Part shown: positions 15,429 to 23,661 of the stretch, piece by piece
Numbering within the stretch: position 1 is the stretch's first letter
How the letters are laid out: each line of letters begins with the position of its first letter
Assembly (NCBI GenBank): GCA_049647585.1
Contig: JBARXY010000046.1
Coordinates: 1-43,391, forward strand
DNA from: JAGQSZ01 sp049647585
Lineage (GTDB): Bacteria; Actinomycetota; Acidimicrobiia; Acidimicrobiales; Microtrichaceae
Length of the DNA stretch: 43,391 bases
Direction of reading: 5' to 3'
Notes under the pieces: generated by a model
What the model was told of the DNA's origin: nothing
The model's database searches: none
Seen by the model: the letters and a program-made list of their open reading frames with translations, nothing else
Translations under genes and position numbers: made by a program

Positions 15429-16468
15429 CGTTGGCGACTGCCGGGGCACGTCGTGCCTCGTTGACGGCCAAGAACATGAACGGCCTGCAGAAGTCGGCCG
15501 TGTTGTTGATGACGGTCGGCAAGGAACGTGCCGCCAAGGTCCTGGGTGAACTGACCGAGGCCGAGATCACCGAGATCATGGGCGAGGTCGCCCAGTTGCA
15601 GTCGGTGTCCGCCGAAGTCGTCGAGTCTGTCCTTCAAGAGTTCGACATGACCGCCAAGGCACGTACGCAGATCGCGACGGGCGGAATGGACGTTGCCAAG
15701 GACCTTCTCGAAGCGGCCCTCGGCACTACGAAGATGAAGGAGATTTTCGAGCGCCTGTCGATCAACTTCATCAGTGCGCCCTTCGAGTTCGTGCGCCGTG
15801 TCGAACCGCGAATGGTTCTCTCGTACATACGTAATGAGCACCCCCAGACGATCGCCCTGATTCTCGCCCATATGGTCCCCGAAGCTGCAGCAACCGTCCT
15901 TGCAGGGCTCGGCGAGGACACCCAACGTGACGTCGCCGTCAGGGTTGCGACCATGGACCGCACCTCTCCCGAGATCATCGAGGTCGTCGAATCGGCACTC
16001 GAGAAGCGGCTGTCCTCGCTTGCGCAGCAGGGGGAGCTGTCCCAGGCCGGCGGTGTGCAGTCGCTGGTTGCGCTGCTCAACCGATCGGACCGCTCGACCG
16101 AGCGCCTCATCTTCGAGGGACTAGATACCCATGACTCGTCACTCGCGGCCGAAGTGCGGTCCCGCATGTTCGTCTTCGAGGACATCCTGACTCTTGAGGA
16201 TCTGGCCGTGCAGCAGATCCTCCGACGCGTCGACACCAAGGACCTGGCGATGGCGCTCAAGGGCGTTCGCGACGAGGTACGCGACAAGGTTCTCAGCAAC
16301 CTTTCGACCCGTGCATCCGAGACCCTCGCTGACGACATCGAGGTGCTCGGCGCGGTGCGCCTCAGCGCGGTCGAGACGGCCCAAGGTGAGATCGTCGCAA
16401 CGATCCGTGAGATGGAGGACGCAGGAGACATCGTTCTGGTCCGCATGCACGAGGAATTCGTCGAATGA
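15425..16468 (+). CDS. fliG: Flagellar motor switch protein FliG
   Basis: 347 residues, normal length. The N-terminal domain begins LQKSAVLLMTVGKERAAKVL. The middle domain carries the EHPQTIALILAHM motif near residue 139, which contacts FliM. The C-terminal torque domain has MFVFEDILTLEDLAVQQILR near residue 248, with the charged positions expected to face MotA. FliG connects FliF to the C ring and receives torque from the stator. Both ends overlap neighbours as ATGA, showing tight coupling within the ring operon. Confidence 0.96.
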   Translation: MTLATAGARRASLTAKNMNGLQKSAVLLMTVGKERAAKVLGELTEAEITEIMGEVAQLQSVSAEVVESVLQEFDMTAKARTQIATGGMDVAKDLLEAALGTTKMKEIFERLSINFISAPFEFVRRVEPRMVLSYIRNEHPQTIALILAHMVPEAAATVLAGLGEDTQRDVAVRVATMDRTSPEIIEVVESALEKRLSSLAQQGELSQAGGVQSLVALLNRSDRSTERLIFEGLDTHDSSLAAEVRSRMFVFEDILTLEDLAVQQILRRVDTKDLAMALKGVRDEVRDKVLSNLSTRASETLADDIEVLGAVRLSAVETAQGEIVATIREMEDAGDIVLVRMHEEFVE

Positions 16469-17289
16469 GTTCCAGAGTCTCCACGGCCTCGTGGATCGAT
16501 CTGGACGCCGACCTGGGCGCGGGCCTCGCCGAGGCGTTCGCACCCGGATGGATCGAGCCTCTGGTTCCGCTCAAGAGCCGGGTACACCGGAACGGGTCCA
16601 GGCCGTTTGCCGATATCGAGCTTCCCGACGTCGACACGCTAGAGAGCCTGGCAGCTCAGGACGTCGAGGACCTTGACTGCGGTTGTCCATCCGAAGCGGA
16701 TGAGGCCGATCGGGCCGAGGAGGAGCGTCGATCCGGGGCAGCGGCGATCGCGTGGGCTGTTGCCTACCGCGACGGCCTGGCGCTGGGTCGCAGCGAAGGA
16801 TACGCCGAAGGGCTTGTCCAAGGCCGTCGCCAGGGCAGCGTCGAGGCCCGCAACGAAGGCCGCGCATTGGCCGAACAGACGATCTCGGCAATCTCACTCC
16901 AGATCGACAAGGTCCTTGAGGCCCTCGATGCGATGGTCGCGGACGTGGCCAGTGAGGCAACCTCGCTCGGACTCGGAGTGGCTGAGGCGGTGCTGGACAA
17001 CGAGCTTCGGACCTCGGCCAATCCGGGCGCCGATGCCATTGCACGGGCGGTCCAACTGCTGCCCGATTCGGCGACGAGCGGATCGGACCGCTTGAGGATC
17101 CACCTCAATCCCAAGGACGTCGAAGGTCTCGGTGATGTCGATACCGTCGGCCTGGCTGGACGTTCAGTCGAAATCGTCGCCGACGACGAGGTCGCTTCCG
17201 GTAGCTGCAAGATGGAACTTGGTGCCATGAGGCTGGACGCATCGGTTGCCGCTGCACTCGCGCGGGTCAGGTCAGTGCTGTCGTGCTGA
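16465..17289 (+). CDS. fliH: Flagellar assembly protein FliH-like, ATPase regulator
   Basis: 274 residues. The diagnostic feature is a run of GxxxG steps: glycines at residues 104, 108, 112, 116, 120 and 124 in DGLALGRSEGYAEGLVQGRR, the FliH-specific helix repeat. The C-terminal half (from ~140) is helix followed by an alpha/beta FliH/SctL-like domain with LRIHLNPKDVEGL and VEIVADDEVASGSCKMELG, as in the stalk family. FliH binds FliI and docks it at the export gate. The N-terminal 90 residues are poorly conserved and acidic. It overlaps fliI by seven bases. Confidence 0.88.
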   Translation: MSSRVSTASWIDLDADLGAGLAEAFAPGWIEPLVPLKSRVHRNGSRPFADIELPDVDTLESLAAQDVEDLDCGCPSEADEADRAEEERRSGAAAIAWAVAYRDGLALGRSEGYAEGLVQGRRQGSVEARNEGRALAEQTISAISLQIDKVLEALDAMVADVASEATSLGLGVAEAVLDNELRTSANPGADAIARAVQLLPDSATSGSDRLRIHLNPKDVEGLGDVDTVGLAGRSVEIVADDEVASGSCKMELGAMRLDASVAAALARVRSVLSC

Positions 17290-18599
17290 ACGCGACCCTC
17301 GACCCCCGGCTCCGCAACGCGGTGCACGTTTCGGCGCGCCCCGAGGTCACCGGACGTGTTTCCAAAGTTGTCGGGCTGACCGTCGAGACCGAAGGTGTCG
17401 AGGCGGCTATCGGTGAGGTTCTGACCATTCGCAGTGGCGCAGGCGCCCCCGACATGGCGGCCGAGGTCGTCGCTCTGGGGGAACGCGGACCAGTGGTGAT
17501 GGCACTGTCAGAAATGCAGGGTCTTCGCATCGGTGACCGTGTTCTGGCCACCGGCGGTCCGCTCACCACCCCGATCGGTGAGCAGCTTCGGGGCAGAGTG
17601 CTCGATGGACTCGGACGCCCCATCGACGGTGGACCTTCCATCGACGACCTGGACCGGGTCAGCCTCCACAACGACACTCCGCATCCACTCCACAGGCCGC
17701 TCGTGCGCCAACCCGTGCACCTGGGTGTCAGGGCTCTGGACGCAACCACTCCGATCGGACGCGGCCAGAGGGTCGGGATCCTCGCCGGGTCCGGTGTCGG
17801 CAAGTCGAGCCTGTTGTCGATGATCGTGCGCGGTACCGACGCAGACATCTCTGTTCTTGCGCTCGTCGGTGAGCGAGGTCGAGAGGTACGCGAGTTCATC
17901 GACGTGGACCTTGGTCCCGAGGGGCTGTCACGCACGGTTCTGGTTGTCGCCACATCCGATGCACCTGCCACGGTCAGGCGTAGCGCGGCTTTCATGGCGA
18001 CCCGAATCGCCGAGTCGTTCCGCGACGAAGGCGCGCACGTCAATCTTCTGATGGACAGCCTCACCCGGGTGTCCATGGCCCAACGCGAGATCGGCCTGTC
18101 GGTCGGCGAGCCTCCCGCCACCCGCGGCTACCCGCCGTCGGTCTTCGGGCTCATGCCGAAGCTTCTCGAACGTGCGGGGACCAGCGAACGCGGTTCGATC
18201 ACGGGTATCTACACCGTTCTTGTCGAGGGTGACGACCTCAACGACCCAATCGGTGACACTGCCCGTTCGATTCTCGACGGACACATCTCGCTGTCGAGGG
18301 CACTCGCAACGTCAGGACACTTCCCGTCGATCGACGTGCTCAACAGCATCTCCCGGGTTTCGTCTGCAGTCACCACACCGGAACAACAGGCGCTTGCGCG
18401 GGATCTGCGCCGGCTGATGGCGGCATACCGCGACGCCAAGGACCTGGTCGACCTGGGCGCCTATGTCGCCGGAGCAGACCCGCTGGTCGACAGAGCGCTC
18501 CTGTTGCGGCCGGGTATCGAGGCATTTCTACAACAGGGCATGTCTGAGACCGAACTCCCGGGCGCAGTCTGGTCACGACTGTCCGAGGTGCTGCGATGA
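17283..18599 (+). CDS. fliI: Flagellum-specific ATPase FliI
   Basis: 438 residues, the standard length. Walker A is GSGVGKSS at residues 169-176 and Walker B is LLMDSL at about 255-260; the ATPase signature GERGREVREF is at 197-206. The N-terminal beta-barrel has GRVLDGLGRPIDGG, shared with F1-type ATPases. FliI hydrolyses ATP to help deliver substrates to the type III gate. The start is GTG inside the end of fliH; the stop overlaps fliJ as ATGA. fliH-fliI-fliJ is the conserved export-ATPase gene order. Confidence 0.96.
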   Translation: MLNATLDPRLRNAVHVSARPEVTGRVSKVVGLTVETEGVEAAIGEVLTIRSGAGAPDMAAEVVALGERGPVVMALSEMQGLRIGDRVLATGGPLTTPIGEQLRGRVLDGLGRPIDGGPSIDDLDRVSLHNDTPHPLHRPLVRQPVHLGVRALDATTPIGRGQRVGILAGSGVGKSSLLSMIVRGTDADISVLALVGERGREVREFIDVDLGPEGLSRTVLVVATSDAPATVRRSAAFMATRIAESFRDEGAHVNLLMDSLTRVSMAQREIGLSVGEPPATRGYPPSVFGLMPKLLERAGTSERGSITGIYTVLVEGDDLNDPIGDTARSILDGHISLSRALATSGHFPSIDVLNSISRVSSAVTTPEQQALARDLRRLMAAYRDAKDLVDLGAYVAGADPLVDRALLLRPGIEAFLQQGMSETELPGAVWSRLSEVLR

Positions 18600-19045
18600 A
18601 GGGCTATCGGTTCCGTCTCGAACCCGCAATGCGTGTCCGTCGGCTCCAGGAGGAGAACGCCAGGGCCCGTCTCGCCAGAGCGCGAATCGCCGCAGATCAG
18701 GCCGTGAGTGAAACGGCCCGCCGTCGCAGCCTGCTCGATCGTGTGAGGGAACCCCGCAGTTCTGAGGCGAGCACCGATGACTGGCACGCTGCACGAGATC
18801 GTCGTGACCGCATGGCCGCAGCGTTACGCGCCGCGCAGAGCGCAGAAGCCCACGCCCTCGACATCGCACTCGGTCACCAGGGCAACTGGGAGGAGGCCGC
18901 GGCCGAGTTGAAGGTTCTCGAAAGGCTCGACGAACGCAGCCGCGAGGAATGGCGTCTTGAGCAGAACCGGGCCGAGCAGAAGGAACTCGACGAACTGGCA
19001 ACTGCACGTTCGGTGCGACTCACCCAGGGTCGGGGCATCTCATGA
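18596..19045 (+). CDS. fliJ: Flagellar FliJ-like export coiled-coil protein
   Basis: 149 residues with the opening YRFRLEPAMRVRRLQEENAR, which matches the FliJ N-terminus (F-L-x-V-R). The rest is heptad-like and charged (RLDERSREEWRLEQNRAEQK), consistent with the antiparallel coiled coil that inserts into the FliI hexamer. The identification rests on size, coiled-coil character and position directly after fliI. It overlaps the following hydrolase by ATGA. Confidence 0.85.
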   Translation: MKGYRFRLEPAMRVRRLQEENARARLARARIAADQAVSETARRRSLLDRVREPRSSEASTDDWHAARDRRDRMAAALRAAQSAEAHALDIALGHQGNWEEAAAELKVLERLDERSREEWRLEQNRAEQKELDELATARSVRLTQGRGIS

Positions 19046-20103
19046 GTGTCACTTCAGCTCCGGCCTTCAACGCCGTCGCGCGCATGGCATCCATCCGAGC
19101 TCGCTTCGACGAGATGGCCGCCACAGTTGCCCAGACGGCACCGCCGGTGCGGGCAGCCGGTTCGCTAGATGCCGCATCGATCCTCGGGTCTATCGACGGA
19201 ACAGGTCAGGCAGACTTCTCGAGCATTCTCCAAGCGGCCACCGCCGGCGTTGACGCTGCCGGGTCGACCACGGCAGGTTCCCCCGCACCCCAGGAGATCA
19301 TCGACGTCGCCAGCGAGTACCTGGGCATTCCCTATGTATGGGGAGGCAGCAATCCCAGCACGGGACTCGACTGCTCGGGCTTTGTGCAGAACGTCTTTGC
19401 ACGCTTCGGGATCGACCTTCCCCGGGTGAGCCGCCAACAGGCGCTCGCGGGTGAGGCCGTGCCGTCGATCGAAGACGCCAGGCCGGGTGACCTGATCGCG
19501 TTCGGCCACCCCGTCGACCACATCGGGATCTACGTCGGCGACAACAAGTTCATCCACGCGCCAAAGACCGGCGACGTCGTGAAGATCTCACCGATCTACC
19601 GCACGCCGACCGCCATCCGTCGAGTCGTCCCGTCGGCTCCCGCGGATGCTGGCTATACCGGCAATTCGATCGGCGGTATTCCACTCGCCAGTTCACCCGG
19701 ACTTGGGACAAGCGTCGGAACCGGTGTTGCTCGATACTCGGAGCTGTTCAACCAGGCCGGAACCAAATGGGGTGTCTCGCCCAAGCTCCTGGCCGCTGTT
19801 GCACAGGCCGAGTCGGGCGGCAATCCGAACGCGGTCAGCCGGAGCGGAGCGCTCGGTCTGATGCAGTTCATGCCGTCCACTGCACGCAGCTTCGGCATCG
19901 ATCCGCTCGACCCGAAGCAGGCGATCGACGGTGCAGCCCGCTATCTGAGCCAACAGCTCAACGCCTTCGGATCGGTCGAACTCGCGCTGGCTTCCTACAA
20001 CGCCGGACCCGGGGCCGTTCGCAAATACGGAGGGGTGCCTCCGTACCCGGAGACCCAGGCGTATGTCCGCAAGATCATGACGAGCATCGGGGGAACATCG
20101 TGA
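19042..20103 (+). CDS. NlpC/P60 endopeptidase fused to a lytic transglycosylase (SLT)
   Basis: 353 residues with two peptidoglycan-cutting domains. Residues ~84-200 are NlpC/P60: YVWGGSNPSTGLDCSGFV with catalytic Cys111, then His160 in VDHIGIYVG and His172. Residues ~230-345 are a soluble lytic transglycosylase domain: catalytic Glu257 in AQAESGGNPNAVS, then GLMQFMPSTA and ASYNAGPGAVRKYGG. The first ~80 residues are low-complexity and have no classical signal peptide, so export through the flagellar apparatus is plausible. It lies between fliJ and fliK and probably opens the cell wall for the rod, the job FlgJ does elsewhere. Family assignment is firm; the role is inferred. Confidence 0.92.
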   Translation: MSVTSAPAFNAVARMASIRARFDEMAATVAQTAPPVRAAGSLDAASILGSIDGTGQADFSSILQAATAGVDAAGSTTAGSPAPQEIIDVASEYLGIPYVWGGSNPSTGLDCSGFVQNVFARFGIDLPRVSRQQALAGEAVPSIEDARPGDLIAFGHPVDHIGIYVGDNKFIHAPKTGDVVKISPIYRTPTAIRRVVPSAPADAGYTGNSIGGIPLASSPGLGTSVGTGVARYSELFNQAGTKWGVSPKLLAAVAQAESGGNPNAVSRSGALGLMQFMPSTARSFGIDPLDPKQAIDGAARYLSQQLNAFGSVELALASYNAGPGAVRKYGGVPPYPETQAYVRKIMTSIGGTS

Positions 20104-21608
20104 TGGCCATCAACACAGTTCAGCCTTCACAGAGATCTGAGCCGGCGGCACAGCCCAGACGAGATTCAGACGACTCGTTCAGCGGCGCGTTGCAGCGTGA
20201 GATGAAGAATCGAGGTTCCGACACCAGTGGTGCCGACGCGGCACAGGCCCGCCGCAGCGATGCCGAGCGTGACAGGACCGAACGCGACAAGACCGAACGC
20301 GACAGGATGCGCAAGCAGAGCGATGAGAACCACGCTGTCGCCGCAAACTCCGCTGCCCAACAGGGCGCAACTTCCACGCCGAACGGTGAGGTCCGCCCTT
20401 CCGAGGGACACGACGAGTCATCAACAGCCGGGCTTGCGCTGGGCGAGACAGTGGTGGAGCAGATGGAGTCGAGCTCGGAAGCTTCCGCCGAAGCTCTCGA
20501 TGAGACCGAAGTCATTGGATCCGATGGGTCTGCGGGAGCCGAGTCGGTCGAAGCGGCACTTGATGGTTCCGCAACCGAGGGTCAGACGGCCGGGGTTGCC
20601 AGCGACGGAAATGTCACTTCAGCGACCGGTGCAGGAGCTGAAGATTCGCCCGACGCACAGGCTTCTGCAGCTAGCGATACGGCGCAGGCCGATCAGGCCG
20701 GGAATGGAAGCGGCGCTGCCGAGACGGTCGCTGCGTCGACCATTTCGGGCGGCAATGACTCGGGATCAGACGCGGCTCCGACCGCTGTCTTCCAGGGCGA
20801 CAGTGCTGGTGAGGAAGGCGGAGCCGCAAGTGGCGTCGCTGATGCTGGTTCCCCCGACGGCTCTGAGGTCAACGGCTCTGAGGTCGACGGCTCTGGGACT
20901 GATGGCGCTGAGGTCGCTGGTTCCGTCAGACCGTCCGGATCGGGCGGGTCCAAAGATCAGCTGGTCAAATCCCCATCAGGTGCGGCCGTCGCCGCCGCTG
21001 ATGGTACGGACGCGGTCCCGGGCAAGGCGGCTGTTAAGGCTTCATCTACAGCCGATGTGGCGACGGCCGCCCACGCGGCGATGTCGAGTGTTTCGAATCA
21101 GCCAGCTCCGAATCAGTCGGCTCCCGCAGCCACCAGCAACGCGGCGTCTGTAATCCTGACCCCGTCCCAGAATGGCGGATTCGACATGTCGAGGCTGGGC
21201 GAGGGCATCGCAACGCGACTCAGGAACGGCGAGAGGGTCCAGTCGCTCTCCCTGGAGCTCCATCCGGCTGAACTCGGAGGTGTGCGGGTCGATGTCCGAC
21301 AAATCGACGGAGTCACCCATCTGGTTCTCACCCCGGATCGTCCGGCCGGAGGTCAGCGTCTGGCCGCAGCCATGGCCGACCTACGCCACGACCTGGAGCG
21401 GGCAGGAGTGGACATCGGCGACCTACAGCTTCGCCAGGACTCATCGGGCGGGGGACAGGACCATCGAAGTGGACCGGGTGACGGACTCGATACGAGCCCC
21501 CGAAATGGCCCATCCGGCCCATCCGGATCGGTCATCCAACCTCCGATCACAGTTCGACGAAGCGCGCAGCTCGCCGGATCGCAACAACGTGTCGCGATCG
21601 ACCTCTGA
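20103..21608 (+). CDS. fliK: Flagellar hook-length control protein FliK
   Basis: 501 residues from ATG 20103, which shares its A with the stop of the preceding gene (TGATG). The frame stays open upstream to 19767, but that part lies on top of the hydrolase gene. Residues ~1-350 are polar, Ala/Ser/Gly/Asp-rich and contain 15-bp tandem repeats; this is the typical flexible ruler. The C-terminal Flg_hook domain (~360-450) has LSLELHPAELGGVRVDVRQI and MADLRHDLERAGVDIGDLQL. FliK measures hook length and switches FlhB specificity. The last ~50 residues are unstructured. Confidence 0.9.
   Translation: MAINTVQPSQRSEPAAQPRRDSDDSFSGALQREMKNRGSDTSGADAAQARRSDAERDRTERDKTERDRMRKQSDENHAVAANSAAQQGATSTPNGEVRPSEGHDESSTAGLALGETVVEQMESSSEASAEALDETEVIGSDGSAGAESVEAALDGSATEGQTAGVASDGNVTSATGAGAEDSPDAQASAASDTAQADQAGNGSGAAETVAASTISGGNDSGSDAAPTAVFQGDSAGEEGGAASGVADAGSPDGSEVNGSEVDGSGTDGAEVAGSVRPSGSGGSKDQLVKSPSGAAVAAADGTDAVPGKAAVKASSTADVATAAHAAMSSVSNQPAPNQSAPAATSNAASVILTPSQNGGFDMSRLGEGIATRLRNGERVQSLSLELHPAELGGVRVDVRQIDGVTHLVLTPDRPAGGQRLAAAMADLRHDLERAGVDIGDLQLRQDSSGGGQDHRSGPGDGLDTSPRNGPSGPSGSVIQPPITVRRSAQLAGSQQRVAIDL
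20271..20300. repeat. 15-bp in-frame tandem repeat in fliK (DRTER/DKTER)
   Basis: GACAGGACCGAACGC (20271-20285) and GACAAGACCGAACGC (20286-20300) are adjacent copies, with a partial third copy after them. They encode charged DRTER/DKTER units in the FliK ruler. Confidence 0.8.
20859..20918. repeat. 15-bp in-frame tandem repeat in fliK, four copies
   Basis: Four adjacent 15-bp units start at 20859, 20874, 20889 and 20904; the first two read GGCTCTGAGGTCAAC and GGCTCTGAGGTCGAC, and the last two are diverged. They encode GSEVN, GSEVD, GSGTD and GAEVA. Copy-number change here would alter FliK ruler length without a frameshift. Confidence 0.8.
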
Positions 21609-21615
21609 GCATGCA

Positions 21616-21675
21616 CCGGACCCAGAAGCCACCGACCCAGAAATCACCGGCACAGAAATCACCGGCACAGAAATC
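21616..21675. repeat. 15-bp tandem repeat between fliK and flgD
   Basis: ACCGACCCAGAAATC (21631-21645) is followed by two identical copies of ACCGGCACAGAAATC (21646-21660 and 21661-21675); a diverged copy precedes them. The array starts a few bases after the fliK stop and ends just before the flgD ribosome-binding site (AGAGGAG, ending about 21684). Confidence 0.88.
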
Positions 21676-21696
21676 AACAGAGGAGTCACGACCCAC

Positions 21697-22110
21697 ATGA
21701 CCAATCCGATCGACCCGACCTCGGGCTCCGGCGGCACGACAGTCGCGGCTCCCGAGCCTGCCCGTCGCAATGACGAACTGGACAAGGACGCCTTCCTCAA
21801 ACTGCTCGTCGCCCAGCTCAAGTACCAGGATCCGCTCTCACCCGCGGACCCGGCAGAGTTCATGGCCCAGACGGCACAGTTCACGACCGTGGAGAAGCTC
21901 GACCTCTTGACCCAACAGGGTGAGTCGACCAACAGGGCGCTTGGACTCTCTGCAGCCAGCGGCTTGCTCGGACACACCGTCACGTGGTTCGCAGCGGACG
22001 GATCCGTGGCGAGCGGCAAGGTCACCGCAGCCGTCTCGTCCATCGATGGTGTCAACGTCACCGTCGGCGACAACCAGGTGTCACTCGATGCAATCACAGG
22101 GATCAGCTGA
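21697..22110 (+). CDS. flgD: Flagellar hook capping protein FlgD (short form)
   Basis: 137 residues from ATG 21697, with AGAGGAG upstream. The reading frame is open much further 5' (to 21172), but that part overlaps the fliK Flg_hook domain and is not FlgD-like. The conserved N-terminal region is present: DAFLKLLVAQLKYQDPLSPA at residues ~32-51, then MAQTAQFTTVEKLD. The C-terminal part is a small beta domain (LLGHTVTW ... VTAAVSSIDGVNVTVG). The large Ig/tudor insertions of proteobacterial FlgD (~220 residues) are absent, as in other Gram-positive short FlgDs. FlgD caps the growing hook. Confidence 0.92.
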   Translation: MTNPIDPTSGSGGTTVAAPEPARRNDELDKDAFLKLLVAQLKYQDPLSPADPAEFMAQTAQFTTVEKLDLLTQQGESTNRALGLSAASGLLGHTVTWFAADGSVASGKVTAAVSSIDGVNVTVGDNQVSLDAITGIS

Positions 22111-22126
22111 GTGGCAGCACCGAACC

Positions 22127-22200
22127 GAGCCGAACACCCAACCCGAACACCAACCCGAACACCAGCACCAGCAAGAACCCCAATCCGAACAGCAACCCGT
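22127..22200. repeat. 12-bp tandem repeat between flgD and flgE
   Basis: CAACCCGAACAC occurs twice in tandem (22139-22150, 22151-22162) and is flanked on both sides by diverged copies. It begins just after the flgD stop and ends before the flgE ribosome-binding site. It is not part of a recognised gene. Confidence 0.8.
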
Positions 22201-22223
22201 ACAGCGAATTTTGAGGAGCAGTC

Positions 22224-23495
22224 ATGATTAGATCAATGTTCTCGGCAGTATCAGGCCTTCGTAACCACCAGACGATGATGGACGTCGTCGGCAACAACAT
22301 CGCCAATGTCAACACCGCTGGGTACAAGTCCTCGACGACGGTGTTCCAGGATGTCCTCAGCCAGACCCTCCGCGGTTCCGGGCGGGCGACATCGACAACC
22401 GGTGGCACCAACCCTGCCCAGATCGGACTCGGCTCGAAGGTTGCCGGTATCACCACCAACTTCTCACAGGGCTCGCTCCAGCTGACCGGTCGCGCCACCG
22501 ACTTCGCCATCCAGGGTGACGGCTTCTTCGTGGTCAATCAGGGTGGAAATCAGCTCTACACGAGGGCCGGGTCATTCAGCCCCGACGCCCTGGGCCGACT
22601 TGTCACCCAGGAAGGTGCTCTCATGCAGGGTTGGACCGCTGATTCCTCGGGTGCGGTCAACTCGAGCGGGGCTATCGGCAATATTGTGATCCCGATCGGC
22701 GATGTTCTCGAACCGATCCAGACCACGTCGGTCACCATGGGTGGAAACCTGCCCTCCGATGCCGAAATCGGAGCGATGATCGCCAACTCGGTAGAGGTGT
22801 ACGACGCCCAGGGCAACCCTGCCACCATTCGATTCGAGTTCACCAAGACCGCCGCTGACAGCTGGGATGCCGTCTACCGCCACGTCGACAGCGCCGGAGT
22901 CCTGAATCCGGCACCTCCGGCGGCGGGCACCGCGATGGCGGGTGGATCCATGACGTTCAACGCAACCGGAGAACTGACCTCGGGATACGCCCTCACCATC
23001 GCCGGTGGATCGATCCCCGGTTTCGGTGCCGGCGCAGACATCACCGTCAATCTCGGTTCGGTCGGCGAACCCAATCGACTGACCCAGTTCGGTTCACTCT
23101 CGTCGGTCGCAATTGCGGGCCAGGACGGCGCCGCGGCCGGGTTGCTCCAGAGCTTCACCGTGGGTCAGGACGGAACCATCGTCGGTTCCTACTCAAACGG
23201 CCGCAATCGTGTGGTCGGACAGGTCGCACTTGCCACCTTCACCAACCCCGAAGGCCTCGAGAAGGCCGGCGGATCGACATACCGGGACTCGATCAACTCG
23301 GGGCTCGCACAGGTCGGCGTTGCCGGTGAAGGCGGCCGTGGGCTGCTCTCCTCGGGAACCCTCGAGATGTCCAACGTGGACCTGGCGAGCGAGTTCACGA
23401 ACCTGATCGTCGCCCAGCGCGGATTCCAGGCCAACTCCAGGGTCGTGACGACCTCGGACGAACTCCTCCAGGAAGTCGTCAACCTGAAGCGTTGA
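22224..23495 (+). CDS. flgE: Flagellar hook protein FlgE
   Basis: 423 residues. The N-terminus SMFSAVSGLRNHQTMMDVVG followed by NNIANVNTAGYKSSTTVFQD is the hook/rod signature; TDFAIQGDGFFVV near residue 93 is the FlgE/F/G box. The C-terminal D0 helix is ASEFTNLIVAQRGFQANSRV. GAGGAG is well spaced before ATG 22224. The length and single copy suggest hook protein rather than FlgG; no separate flgF or flgG is present in the window, so a rod role cannot be excluded from sequence alone. A 17-bp tandem repeat and a large hairpin follow the stop. Confidence 0.94.
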   Translation: MIRSMFSAVSGLRNHQTMMDVVGNNIANVNTAGYKSSTTVFQDVLSQTLRGSGRATSTTGGTNPAQIGLGSKVAGITTNFSQGSLQLTGRATDFAIQGDGFFVVNQGGNQLYTRAGSFSPDALGRLVTQEGALMQGWTADSSGAVNSSGAIGNIVIPIGDVLEPIQTTSVTMGGNLPSDAEIGAMIANSVEVYDAQGNPATIRFEFTKTAADSWDAVYRHVDSAGVLNPAPPAAGTAMAGGSMTFNATGELTSGYALTIAGGSIPGFGAGADITVNLGSVGEPNRLTQFGSLSSVAIAGQDGAAAGLLQSFTVGQDGTIVGSYSNGRNRVVGQVALATFTNPEGLEKAGGSTYRDSINSGLAQVGVAGEGGRGLLSSGTLEMSNVDLASEFTNLIVAQRGFQANSRVVTTSDELLQEVVNLKR

Positions 23496-23496
23496 T

Positions 23497-23530
23497 CCAG
23501 ATGGGTCAATACACCAGATAGGTCAATACA
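23497..23530. repeat. 17-bp tandem repeat directly after flgE
   Basis: CCAGATGGGTCAATACA (23497-23513) is followed by CCAGATAGGTCAATACA (23514-23530), two adjacent copies differing at one base. The array starts one base after the flgE stop codon. Confidence 0.9.
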
Positions 23531-23536
23531 ACTGAG

Positions 23537-23592
23537 CCACGGTGAAGGTCCGGGAAATGGTCCGAACGGCCCAGACCGGATCCTCACCGTGG
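23537..23592. terminator. Long stem-loop between flgE and flbD
   Basis: The arm 23537-23553 (CCACGGTGAAGGTCCGG) pairs with 23576-23592 (CCGGATCCTCACCGTGG). That makes 17 positions with one A-C mismatch and one G-U wobble, around a 22-nt loop. It lies in the 166-bp gap that splits the flagellar operon. It is a likely terminator or processing structure; no U-tract follows, so the type is uncertain. Confidence 0.65.
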
Positions 23593-23661
23593 GCTCTCCA
23601 GAACCGATTTACACAGGACCGGCACGACGCTGGTTGAGACGATATGCACGGAGGCGCCGTC

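Noticed and set aside
19767..20102. N-terminal extension of fliK
   Set aside because: The frame is open but lies over the conserved transglycosylase domain; ATG 20103 overlaps the previous stop as TGATG, the normal junction here.
20227..21153. 308-codon Arg/Pro-rich frame inside fliK
   Set aside because: Out-of-frame shadow of the repetitive fliK ruler region.
21172..21696. N-terminal extension of flgD
   Set aside because: It overlaps the fliK Flg_hook domain; FlgD homology starts only after ATG 21697.
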